Positions 1 through 5,722 are shown, numbered from the stretch's first letter. The stretch is 6,267 nucleotides of DNA from Bryobacterales bacterium (GCA_003154855.1 PMEV01000241.1:6186-12452), one strand, 5' to 3'. Made by a program: numbers and translations. Notes: generated by a model not told the origin, from the letters alone.

Positions 1-344
1 TGAACGTGCTGCTGGCCGAGGCGGATATCCCCTACGACAAGCTCTTCGAGATGGACGACATCAACTCCGAGTTCGCCCAAGCCGACGTGGCCCTGGTGGT
101 GGGCGCCAACGACGTCACCAACCCGGCCGCGCGCAACGACCCCTCCAGCCCCATCTACGGCATGCCCATTCTGGACGTGGACAAGGCGCGCACCGTCATG
201 GTGATCAAGCGCAGCCTGAGCCCCGGTTTCGCCGGCATCGACAACCCGCTGTACTACCAGGACAAGACCCTGATGCTGTTCGGGGACGCCAAGACGTTCC
301 TGGGCGGCATCGTCAAGGAACTCGGCGCCGCGGTCCACGCCTGA
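1..344 (+). CDS. pntB: NAD(P) transhydrogenase subunit beta, C-terminal part (5' end outside window)
   Basis: Membrane-bound proton-translocating transhydrogenase passes hydride between NADH and NADP+ while moving protons across the inner membrane; the beta subunit carries membrane helices and the NADP(H)-binding domain III. Only the last ~113 residues are here, read from base 3 and beginning NVLLAEADIPYDKLFEMDD. They align by eye with domain III of known PntB. The VGANDVTNPAARNDP segment, the SPIYGMPILDV segment, the VIKRS motif that in the family contacts NADP phosphate, the GFAGIDNPLYY segment and the LMLFGDAK segment occur in the right order. The frame is intact to its TGA. Compared with E. 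coli PntB the tail is a few residues longer (GAAVHA). The last two codons and the stop lie inside a repeat that recurs 224 bases downstream, so the tail may have been shaped by that element. The start and the pntA partner lie upstream of the window. Confidence 0.95.
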   Translation, partial: NVLLAEADIPYDKLFEMDDINSEFAQADVALVVGANDVTNPAARNDPSSPIYGMPILDVDKARTVMVIKRSLSPGFAGIDNPLYYQDKTLMLFGDAKTFLGGIVKELGAAVHA

Positions 345-369
345 GGGGTGGTCGGGTACCGGCAACACC
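337..369 (+). repeat. Direct repeat copy A, overlapping the pntB stop codon
   Basis: This 33-base segment matches bases 561-593 with five mismatches. The first 16 bases (ACGCCTGAGGGGTGGT) are identical in both copies. The pntB stop codon TGA (342-344) lies within the identical core. A second short similarity follows each copy: GCGACTGGGG near 375-384, and GCGCCGACTGGG at 632-643. The copies may therefore be a longer unit that differs by ~35 internal bases. Confidence 0.7.
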
Positions 370-437
370 GCGCGGCGACTGGGGCACCCTAGTGCAGTGA
401 GGCCGAAATCCTGCCCATTTTCGCCAATCCACGTGGG

Positions 438-474
438 GCAGGCAATCCTGCCTGCAGCCGGCCTTCCGGCCGGC
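438..474. repeat. Tandem palindromic hairpins (interspersed-repeat-like element)
   Basis: Two perfect inverted repeats stand one base apart. The first is GCAGGCA (438-444), loop ATCC, TGCCTGC (449-455). The second is GCCGGCC (457-463), loop TTCC, GGCCGGC (468-474). Each is a 7-bp stem with a four-base loop. From memory, GGGGCAGGCAATCCTGCCTGC-like palindromes are scattered between genes in Solibacter-type Acidobacteria; I cannot verify copy number from one window. No T-run follows, so it is not a canonical terminator. Confidence 0.6.
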
Positions 475-560
475 CGGACCCTCTGGAAAGTTCTGGCGTG
501 CGGCGCGCGCACATCTCCGCCTAATGACGTTTCGGGAGTGGGGGGACGAACACAGGCTAC

Positions 561-593
561 ACGCCTGAGGGGTGGTTCGGTACCAGCAGTACC
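561..593 (+). repeat. Direct repeat copy B, upstream of the sigma-factor promoter
   Basis: Second copy of the repeat at 337-369, offset by 224 bases. It contains an inverted repeat absent from copy A: GGTAC (579-583), five-base loop, GTACC (589-593). Its left edge belongs to another inverted repeat, CAGGC (553-557) / GCCTG (563-567). It ends 36 bases before the -35 element of the sigma-factor promoter, so it could affect expression, but nothing in the sequence shows an operator. Confidence 0.65.
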
Positions 594-629
594 TCCCGTC
601 TCATTTTGCGCCTTTGTCCCGCCAAAACC

Positions 630-658
630 TTGCGCCGACTGGGTCCACTCGATATACT
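630..658 (+). promoter_or_regulatory. Probable sigma-70-type promoter of the sigma-factor operon
   Basis: TTGCGC at 630-635 (three of six matches to the -35 consensus, with the TTG core) is followed after exactly 17 bases by TATACT at 653-658 (five of six to the -10 consensus). Transcription would be expected to start near 664-666, only about five bases before the ATG at 671. That fits the absence of any Shine-Dalgarno sequence and suggests a leaderless or nearly leaderless message. No ECF-type autoregulatory promoter (AAC plus CGTC style) was recognised. Confidence 0.5.
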
Positions 659-670
659 ACTGCCTTCCCG

Positions 671-1255
671 ATGAACGCGTTGCCGGAACCCGCCCAATTC
701 GACGCCGAGTACCTGCGGCGCCTGAGAGAGGGCGATCCCGAAACCCAAAGCCATTTCAGCGACTACTTCGGCTTCCTGCTGCAGGTCAAACTGGCCAAGG
801 GCGTGCGGAGCTGGCAGATGCTGCTGGACGTCCGCCAGGAGACGCTGCTGCGGGTGCTGGAGGCGGTGCGGGCGGGCGATATCAACCAGCCGGCCAGCCT
901 GGGCGCCTTTGTCTGCTCGACCTCCAATCACGTCCTCTGGGAGTACCGGCGCCTGGACGACCGTGGGCTTCGCGAGCTGGGCTCGGCAGCCCCGGAGCCG
1001 ATCGACGAGCGCATGGAGATCGAGCGCGATGTGATCGACCAGGACCGCAAACGTGTCGTCGAGAGCGTGCTCCGCCAGCTTTCCGCCACCGATAGCCGCG
1101 TGTTGCGGATGCTGCTCCTGGAGGATCGCGACAAAGACGAGGTGTGCCGTGAACTGGACGTCACCCCGGATTACCTGCGCGTGGTGCTGCATCGGGCCAA
1201 GGCCCGATTCCGGAATCGGATCGGCCTGCGGAGGCGAAAAGCCACAAGTGTGTGA
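671..1255 (+). CDS. ECF-type RNA polymerase sigma factor
   Basis: This 194-residue protein has the two-domain layout of group 4 (ECF) sigma factors, which direct RNA polymerase to a small stress or signal regulon. The N-terminal sigma-2 region spans about residues 12-95. It opens with YLRRLREGDPETQSHFSDYF and carries the core-binding segment DVRQETLLRVLEAV (53-66). A short acidic linker leads to sigma-4 (about 128-185) with a helix-turn-helix around RDKDEVCRELDVTPDYLRVVLHRAK. Length is normal for the family. The ATG at 671 is chosen because recognisable sequence starts right after it and a promoter lies just upstream. A GTG at 572 would add 33 residues without family resemblance and would lie upstream of that promoter. 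The next gene encodes a zinc-finger anti-sigma factor, the usual partner. The regulon is unknown. Confidence 0.9.
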   Translation: MNALPEPAQFDAEYLRRLREGDPETQSHFSDYFGFLLQVKLAKGVRSWQMLLDVRQETLLRVLEAVRAGDINQPASLGAFVCSTSNHVLWEYRRLDDRGLRELGSAAPEPIDERMEIERDVIDQDRKRVVESVLRQLSATDSRVLRMLLLEDRDKDEVCRELDVTPDYLRVVLHRAKARFRNRIGLRRRKATSV

Positions 1256-1299
1256 AACGGAACTGAGGCGAGTTTCACTTTATATATGGATGCGCTGAG

Positions 1300-1956
1300 A
1301 TGAACCATCTGGAGGCGGTCGGGCGGCAAGCGGCGGAGAAGTACCTGCTCGACGAGTTATCGCCTGCCGAGCAGCAGGAGTTCGAGGAGCACTATTTCGG
1401 TTGCGCCGAGTGCGCGGCCGAGGTGGAAGCAGGCGCCGTCTTCGTAGCTAATGCCCGCGCTGTGCTTTCCGAGGAGGCCGGCCGCCACGCCCCCGTCCAC
1501 CGCTGGTGGGTGGAATGGCGGCGGCCGGCCTGGGTTTTCGCGATCCTGGCTGCCCTCCTCTTCCTGGTCGCCTACGACGAGTTGCTCCGGTTTCCAAGGG
1601 TGCGCCGGGAGATGGCGAGCCTCACCGCGCCGCGGGGTTACCCGGCCTTCGTCTTGCGTCCGGTCGCGCGGGGCGATGAGCAGGTGCTCGAGGTCCCCAA
1701 GACCGCCTCGTTGGTGGGCCTTTCCCTCGACGTCCCGCCAGGCGGCGCCTGGTCGAGCTTTGAGTGCACCCTCCTGGGTGGCAGCCCGCTCTTGATCGCC
1801 GTCCCGGCGCCCGCCTCGCCCGGAGCGCCGCTCAACGTGCTCATTCCCGCAGCCCATTTTCAGCCCGGTGAGTACACGCTCATCCTGCGCGGGCTAGCCG
1901 GCGGCTCGAAGGCCGTGGAACTCGGCCGCTTCCGCTTCACGATCCAACTGAACTGA
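1300..1956 (+). CDS. Zinc-finger transmembrane anti-sigma factor with C-terminal beta-rich domain
   Basis: The 218-residue protein is predicted to bind and silence the sigma factor encoded 44 bases upstream. The N-terminus (about 8-45) is a ZAS/zf-HC2 type domain with the motif H31-x3-C35-x2-C38, which in the family binds zinc and clamps the sigma factor. A single hydrophobic segment at about 76-92 (PAWVFAILAALLFLVAY), preceded by Arg and Trp residues, should place the N-terminus in the cytoplasm and residues ~95-218 outside the inner membrane. That outer part looks beta-rich: alternating hydrophobic residues, then an HFQPGEYTLILRGL segment and a final RFRFTIQLN strand, as in many acidobacterial anti-sigma proteins. 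The ribosome binding site is weak. The stop codon overlaps the Shine-Dalgarno of the next gene, which suggests translational coupling. The signal that releases the sigma factor is unknown. Confidence 0.85.
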   Translation: MNHLEAVGRQAAEKYLLDELSPAEQQEFEEHYFGCAECAAEVEAGAVFVANARAVLSEEAGRHAPVHRWWVEWRRPAWVFAILAALLFLVAYDELLRFPRVRREMASLTAPRGYPAFVLRPVARGDEQVLEVPKTASLVGLSLDVPPGGAWSSFECTLLGGSPLLIAVPAPASPGAPLNVLIPAAHFQPGEYTLILRGLAGGSKAVELGRFRFTIQLN

Positions 1957-1965
1957 GGTATCGGC

Positions 1966-2688
1966 ATGCAGAAATTCATCTACAACGCCAATGGAATCGC
2001 CGTAGCCGGGCGGATTACCCGGCCCATCGACCACCCCCTGGCGCCGCAGGGCGTCTGTGTGCTTCCGGCCTGCGGCGGGAGTGTCTCGTCCCGCGCCGGA
2101 GCGTTCAGCCTCTCGGATCCGCAATCCGGCCGGTTGCTCTTCTCTTACTCCTCGGCCGAAATGTCTATCGACGGTTCGGAGAGCGCTACGGGAGTGCACA
2201 AAACCGTGCTGCTCTCCACCGTTCGCGACATCAACGTAGCCAACGTCCTCAAGGCCGACGAGGTCACCATCAAGCTGACTCTGGAATACACGCTCTCGAC
2301 CGACCGCGTCTCCATCGGAACCGAGGAAAGCAAGTTCGTCAACCTGACCATCGACGGCCAGGTCTTCGACGTCACCCTCGATCACGCCATGGCCCACCAG
2401 GCCGCGGATTACGAGTCGTTCCGCAAGAACCATCCCGAGCACCCCGAGAAGCGCGGCAAGATCCACTACGCCCTGGGGCGGCATCCGCTGCTGAAGTTCG
2501 ACGATACCGGCCACGGCTACCATCACCACCCGGACTTCGGACGGGTATACTTCGGGGAGTGGCACGCCGCGCCGTATACGCAACAACTGACCATGCTGCG
2601 GCTGGAGCTCGGCAGCCCGCAGGCGGGCGACCTGTGGCTCGGAGGCGGCGGCGGGAATGGGATGCCGCCACCCACCGGTGGGGGATAG
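1966..2688 (+). CDS. Conserved-looking hypothetical protein in a sigma/CHAT operon
   Basis: I do not recognise a characterised family in this 240-residue protein. It has no signal peptide or membrane segment. It starts FIYNANGIAVAGRITRP, then has a Gly/Ser-rich stretch (PACGGSVSSRAG, 34-45), a beta-rich middle (50-140), a His-rich part (156-200, including GHGYHHHPDFG) and a closing LTMLRLELGSP segment (208-218) with a Gly/Pro-rich tail. I vaguely remember uncharacterised bacterial proteins with similar opening and closing patterns but cannot confirm this. The start is well supported: GAGG at 1955-1958 lies seven bases before the ATG. The gene sits nine bases after the anti-sigma gene and its 3' end overlaps the protease gene by 55 bases, so it is very likely co-translated with them. 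Possible roles are substrate, adaptor or effector of the CHAT protease; this is inference only. Confidence 0.75.
   Translation: MQKFIYNANGIAVAGRITRPIDHPLAPQGVCVLPACGGSVSSRAGAFSLSDPQSGRLLFSYSSAEMSIDGSESATGVHKTVLLSTVRDINVANVLKADEVTIKLTLEYTLSTDRVSIGTEESKFVNLTIDGQVFDVTLDHAMAHQAADYESFRKNHPEHPEKRGKIHYALGRHPLLKFDDTGHGYHHHPDFGRVYFGEWHAAPYTQQLTMLRLELGSPQAGDLWLGGGGGNGMPPPTGGG
2621..2626 (+). promoter_or_regulatory. Ribosome binding site deciding the GTG start of the TPR-CHAT gene
   Basis: AGGCGG matches five of six bases of the ideal Shine-Dalgarno and lies seven bases before GTG at 2634. The other in-frame GTG at 2559 has a GGGGAG that abuts the start codon, which is too close. The site lies inside the coding region of the preceding gene, as expected for coupled translation. 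Confidence 0.5.
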
Positions 2689-5165
2689 CGCTAGCCTCCC
2701 TTCCGCTCCTCGCTCTGCTAGCTGGCTGCGGCGCTCCGCGAGTCTCCCCCGACGCCCTCTTTAAGGAGGTGCGCCTCGAGATTCGACGGGGGAATCTCAA
2801 TCACGCTTTCGACCAGGCCGAGCGTGGCTACCGCCAGTGGTGCGACCATCCGGATTCGAAACCCTGCTGGCAGTTTCGGATTGCGAAGGCAAATGTCCTC
2901 CTCGCCCAGGGGAAGGCTCGCGATGCGTTACCTTTGCTCGAGGGCCGCGTGCCCTCCGATCCCGCCTTTCGGGAACTCGCTGTCCGCCAGTTGATGCAAC
3001 AGGCCTCGGCCAAGACCGCGCTGGCGGAATTCGGCGAGGCCGGGCGGTTGCTTCACCAGGCGGCCGGCCTGGCGCCGGATGCCGGAGACCCGATTCTGGT
3101 GGGGTTCCTCGAACTCCAGATGGGAAACCTCCGCGGCCTGATGGAGGATCCCGGCGGGGCGGACCAGCACTATCGCAAAGCTCTGGAGATCGGGGTGGCT
3201 CAGGGCGACCTGTATCTCCGGGCCAATGCGACAGGGGGTCTGGGCTTCAATCTGCTTAACAGCTCCCGATTTGATGAAGCGCTGCCCTGGTTCGAACAGG
3301 CGCTGGCGCTAGCTGAAAAGGCCGGTGCCAAGATTTCCATCACATCCATGCTGGGCAATCTGGGTCGCAGCTACTATGAGCTGGGAGATTTCGACCGGGC
3401 CACCCAAATGCTCTCCCGCGCGGCCGCTTTGGCAGGTGAGACTGGAGACCTGCTGCGCCGCGAGAGTTGGCTGGGGGCGCTTGGTGATGTAGCCTTCTAC
3501 GGCCGTGGTGACAGTCAACAGGCCGCACCCTACTACCAGCAGGCGCTCTCAGGAGCGCGCCAACTCGGAGAGCGGGTTTCGACGGCACGCTGGCTGGAAA
3601 GCCTGACCGAGGTCGCGCTGGCCGCGGGAGATCTAGCCGCCGCCTCAAGCTACAACCGGGAGGCGCGCGAGTTGAGCCACCAAATCCAGGTCCCCAGCCT
3701 GGAGCTTTGGGCTCTCTTCCACCTGGCGGAAATTCAGGCCGCCAAAGGAGATACCGCCGCCGCCGAACGGGGTTTTCGAGAGGCAGCCGCTTCCGGAGCC
3801 GATCTCCACGACCGGCAAGCCGTTTGGGAATCCCACGCCGCGCTCGGCAACCTCTATGCAACCGCCAGCCGCTGGTCGCAGGCCGACCTGGAGTACCAGG
3901 CCGGCCTGGCCGCCTTCGAGCGAACCCGCGAGACGCTCGCTCGGGACGAGTGGAAACTCAGCTTCCATTCGAGTTCCAAGCGGCTGTATCGGGATTACGT
4001 CGGCTTCCTGATGGACCGCGGCCGCAGCGAACGCGCGCTCGAGGTCGTCGAGTCGTCGCGCGCCCGGATGCTCGCCCAGAAGCTGGGCATGCTGGAATCC
4101 GCATTGCATCCGGCCGGCGCTTCGCGCTTCCGTGAGATGGCCCGCGCGCTGGGCGCGACGCTCGTCTCCGTGTGGCTGGGCCCCCAGCGGTCCTTCGCCT
4201 GGGTGGTGACGCCGCGCCGGATCGAAGTTCTCAGCCTGCCTGGCGAGGCCGAGTTCAATGCGGCGGTTGAAGCCTATTCGACTGCCATCCAGGGCCTTCG
4301 CGATCCGCTCGAAACGGCCAACCCGGCTGGGCGTCGGCTCTCGGAGCTGCTGCTGGCCCCGCTCGCGCGGCTGGTCCCTGCCGGATCGAAGGTGGTCCTG
4401 GCGCTGGATGGCGCGCTGCACGAGCTGAACCTCGAGGCGCTGCCCGCGCCCTCCGGACGGCCCCATTACTGGCTGGAAGAGGTAACGCTGGCCATCGTGC
4501 CATCGCTCGCGCTCCTCGATCCAGCACGACCGGCCCAAAGGGCGAATGGCGATTCCCTGCTCCTGATCGGCAACCCCATTCCCGCTGCCGCCGAGTACCC
4601 GCCGCTGCCGGATGCCGCCAGCGAGGTTGAAAGCCTCCGGCGCAGATTCCCCGGGCCATCGAGCCTGGTCCTGACGGGCGCGGCCGCCTCTCCCGCCGCC
4701 TATCGCGAAGCCAACCCCGGCCGCTTCTCGCTCATCCACTTCTCGGCCCACGCCACGGCCAATCGCGAAGACCCGCTGGAATCCGCGGTCATCCTGTCCC
4801 GCCAGGGGGAGGCCTACAAGCTCTACGCCCGCGAAGTGGTCGGCCTGCCCTTGCGCGCCCGCCTGGTCACTATCTCCGCCTGCCGCGGAGCGGGCGCCAG
4901 GATCTACTCCGGCGAAGGACTGGTCGGCTTCGCCTGGGCCTTCCTCCAGGCCGGCGCCGGAAACGTGATCGCCGGGCTCTGGGACGTTAACGACCGCTCC
5001 ACAGCGGCGCTCATGGATCGCCTCTACGCCGGCCTCAAAGCCGGCCGCGCCCCCGCCACCGCCCTCCGCGACGCCAAGCTCGAGCTGCTCCGATCCGCCG
5101 GCCCGTACCGCAAACCCTACTACTGGGCCCCCTTCCAACTCTTCACCCGCTCGCCGGCCTTCTGA
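2634..5165 (+). CDS. TPR-repeat CHAT-domain protease, predicted lipoprotein
   Basis: With the GTG at 2634 the protein has 843 residues. It begins with a lipoprotein signal: Arg3-Arg7, a hydrophobic core (GIALASLPLLALLAGC) and lipobox LAGC with Cys32. Residues ~40-440 are helical TPR-like repeats, for example FDEALPWFEQALALAEKAG and FDRATQMLSRAAALAGETG, which usually bind protein partners. A conserved pre-CHAT helical segment follows (~450-490, RLYRDYVGFLMDRGRSERAL, then SSRARML). The CHAT domain (about 505-838) is a caspase/separase-like cysteine peptidase fold. The expected catalytic pair is present: His706 in HFSAHA and Cys750 in TISACRGA. GLWDVNDRSTAALMDRLY is also a family hallmark. The domain is complete, so it should be active. 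The predicted location is membrane-anchored outside the cytoplasm. Known CHAT proteins process partner proteins in signalling or defence; the substrate here is unknown. The upstream sigma/anti-sigma pair suggests regulated expression. Confidence 0.88.
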   Translation: MARRRRREWDAATHRWGIALASLPLLALLAGCGAPRVSPDALFKEVRLEIRRGNLNHAFDQAERGYRQWCDHPDSKPCWQFRIAKANVLLAQGKARDALPLLEGRVPSDPAFRELAVRQLMQQASAKTALAEFGEAGRLLHQAAGLAPDAGDPILVGFLELQMGNLRGLMEDPGGADQHYRKALEIGVAQGDLYLRANATGGLGFNLLNSSRFDEALPWFEQALALAEKAGAKISITSMLGNLGRSYYELGDFDRATQMLSRAAALAGETGDLLRRESWLGALGDVAFYGRGDSQQAAPYYQQALSGARQLGERVSTARWLESLTEVALAAGDLAAASSYNREARELSHQIQVPSLELWALFHLAEIQAAKGDTAAAERGFREAAASGADLHDRQAVWESHAALGNLYATASRWSQADLEYQAGLAAFERTRETLARDEWKLSFHSSSKRLYRDYVGFLMDRGRSERALEVVESSRARMLAQKLGMLESALHPAGASRFREMARALGATLVSVWLGPQRSFAWVVTPRRIEVLSLPGEAEFNAAVEAYSTAIQGLRDPLETANPAGRRLSELLLAPLARLVPAGSKVVLALDGALHELNLEALPAPSGRPHYWLEEVTLAIVPSLALLDPARPAQRANGDSLLLIGNPIPAAAEYPPLPDAASEVESLRRRFPGPSSLVLTGAAASPAAYREANPGRFSLIHFSAHATANREDPLESAVILSRQGEAYKLYAREVVGLPLRARLVTISACRGAGARIYSGEGLVGFAWAFLQAGAGNVIAGLWDVNDRSTAALMDRLYAGLKAGRAPATALRDAKLELLRSAGPYRKPYYWAPFQLFTRSPAF

Positions 5166-5172
5166 CGGCCGG
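5154..5172. repeat. Hairpin spanning the stop codon of the CHAT gene
   Basis: CCGGCC (5154-5159) and GGCCGG (5167-5172) form a perfect 6-bp inverted repeat whose seven-base loop contains the TGA. It is followed by TC and seven A residues, not T, so it is not a standard terminator on the + strand; on the - strand the T-run would precede the hairpin. It might stabilise an mRNA end or simply reflect GC-rich codons. Confidence 0.35.
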
Positions 5173-5192
5173 TCAAAAAAATGCAATCCTTC

Positions 5193-5206
5193 TTCACTTC
5201 GGTGAA
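5193..5206 (+). other. Small hairpin with UUCG tetraloop
   Basis: TTCAC (5193-5197), TTCG, GTGAA (5202-5206) gives a 5-bp stem closed by C-UUCG-G, an exceptionally stable RNA tetraloop. It lies 28 bases after the CHAT stop codon. No T-run follows. It may mark or protect the 3' end of the operon message. Confidence 0.4.
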
Positions 5207-5254
5207 ACGTCTGGCGCCCGAACAACACTAATAGAACGGAATCACTCTTGCGGC

Positions 5255-5356
5255 CCCAAGTTGCGGCCCACCAGCCCGGCCTCCTGCGGGGGAGACCGGG
5301 GCGGTGCGAAGATGCCGGGTACGGTCCACACGGCTGCCGCAACTTGGGCGTTTTTT
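5255..5356 (+). promoter_or_regulatory. Structured leader RNA or attenuator-like stem before the receiver gene
   Basis: CCCAAGTTGCGGC (5255-5267) is exactly complementary to GCCGCAACTTGGG (5336-5348). The right arm is followed by CG and six T residues (5351-5356), the layout of an intrinsic terminator, except that the loop is 68 bases long. The interior can form its own strong hairpin: CCCGG (5275-5279) with CCGGG (5296-5300), one mismatch, then CTCC (5281-5284) with GGAG (5291-5294). The left arm is partly duplicated: TTGCGGCCC occurs at 5248-5256 and 5261-5269, so two strands could compete for the right arm. The T-run directly precedes GGAG and the ATG of the next gene, so folding could control both readthrough and ribosome access. 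Alternatives are a small RNA ending at the T-run, or a chance inverted repeat. No known riboswitch class was recognised. Confidence 0.4.
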
Positions 5357-5362
5357 GGAGTA

Positions 5363-5722
5363 ATGCCTTCCCGAGCATCGGCAACGGTTCTGCTTGTCGA
5401 ACGCGATCCGTCGGTAGTGCGTCTGCTAAGAGAGATTCTCAGCCGAGCCGGATTTACGGTTCTATCCGCCCGCAACGCCGAGCGGGCCCTGCGCTTGCAC
5501 GAGCTGCAGTGCACCGGAATCGACGTGCTGCTGATCGACGGCCTGCCTTCCGAGGTCGAGCAAATCGTCAGGAAGCGCCCGGAGTTGAAGGTGCTCTGCC
5601 TGTCGGGTCTCGCGGGAGCGGAGTGGGCCCCCGACATGACGGTGCTCCACAAGCCCTTCACACCGGCCGCGCTGCTCCAGGCCATTCGTTCGTTGCTCGG
5701 CGAACGGGTCGCCGGCGCCTGA
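5363..5722 (+). CDS. Stand-alone response-regulator receiver domain, atypical
   Basis: The 119-residue protein is a single receiver (REC) domain with no output domain. Recognisable elements are strand 1 with an acidic site (VLLVERDPSVVRLL; E13, R14, D15), the phosphoacceptor strand IDVLLIDG with Asp59, the switch residue Ser81 in KVLCLSG, and conserved Lys97 in HKPFTP. Two features are unusual. The second acidic pocket position is Arg14 instead of Asp. The loop and helix after Asp59 are several residues shorter than the usual MPxxxGxxLxxxIR segment. It may still be phosphorylated, or may act as a pseudo-receiver. The ATG at 5363 is chosen because family similarity begins there and GGAG lies just upstream, though only two bases away. 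An in-frame ATG at 5312 would read through the leader stem and lacks a ribosome binding site. The kinase partner is not in the window. Confidence 0.82.
   Translation: MPSRASATVLLVERDPSVVRLLREILSRAGFTVLSARNAERALRLHELQCTGIDVLLIDGLPSEVEQIVRKRPELKVLCLSGLAGAEWAPDMTVLHKPFTPAALLQAIRSLLGERVAGA

Larger units (their letters stand above)
345..670. other. Intergenic region with repeats, hairpins and a promoter
   Basis: I see no credible gene in this 326-base stretch. Open frames crossing it give low-complexity Pro/Arg/Gly-rich translations with no recognisable family. It holds two diverged copies of a direct repeat, a pair of adjacent GC-rich hairpins, smaller inverted repeats (498-512 GTGCG/CGCAC; 553-567 CAGGC/GCCTG) and, at its 3' end, a promoter for the sigma-factor gene. 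No clear Rho-independent terminator with a T-run follows pntB. Confidence 0.7.

Noticed and set aside
345..670. CRISPR array or IS element in the repeat-rich intergenic region
   Set aside because: There are only two diverged repeat copies with no regular spacers, and no transposase frame or target-site duplication was seen.
397..1095. Plus-strand open frame running from the intergenic region into the sigma gene
   Set aside because: Its product is Pro/Arg/Gly-rich and out of frame with the convincing sigma-factor sequence.
1271..1290. AT-rich TTTCACTTTATATATGG as a separate promoter for the anti-sigma gene
   Set aside because: There is no matching -35 element at a proper distance, and the gene is only 44 bases after the sigma gene, which fits co-transcription.
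5154..5181. GC hairpin followed by a homopolymer run, as a terminator of the CHAT operon
   Set aside because: The run is A, not T, on the transcribed strand. On the opposite strand the T-run would lie before the hairpin, and no minus-strand gene ends here.
5291..5340. Resemblance to a cobalamin riboswitch (GGUGCGAA, GGUCC, and a GGAGACC reminiscent of the B12 box)
   Set aside because: The order is wrong: the B12-box-like GGAGACC comes before GGUGCGAA instead of after the core. The adjacent gene has no cobalamin link.
3645..5384. Long minus-strand open frame (579 codons) opposite the CHAT gene
   Set aside because: It is the antisense shadow of a GC-rich gene. The translation is Gly/Arg/Glu-rich with no recognisable domain, while the + strand frame has clear TPR and CHAT motifs.
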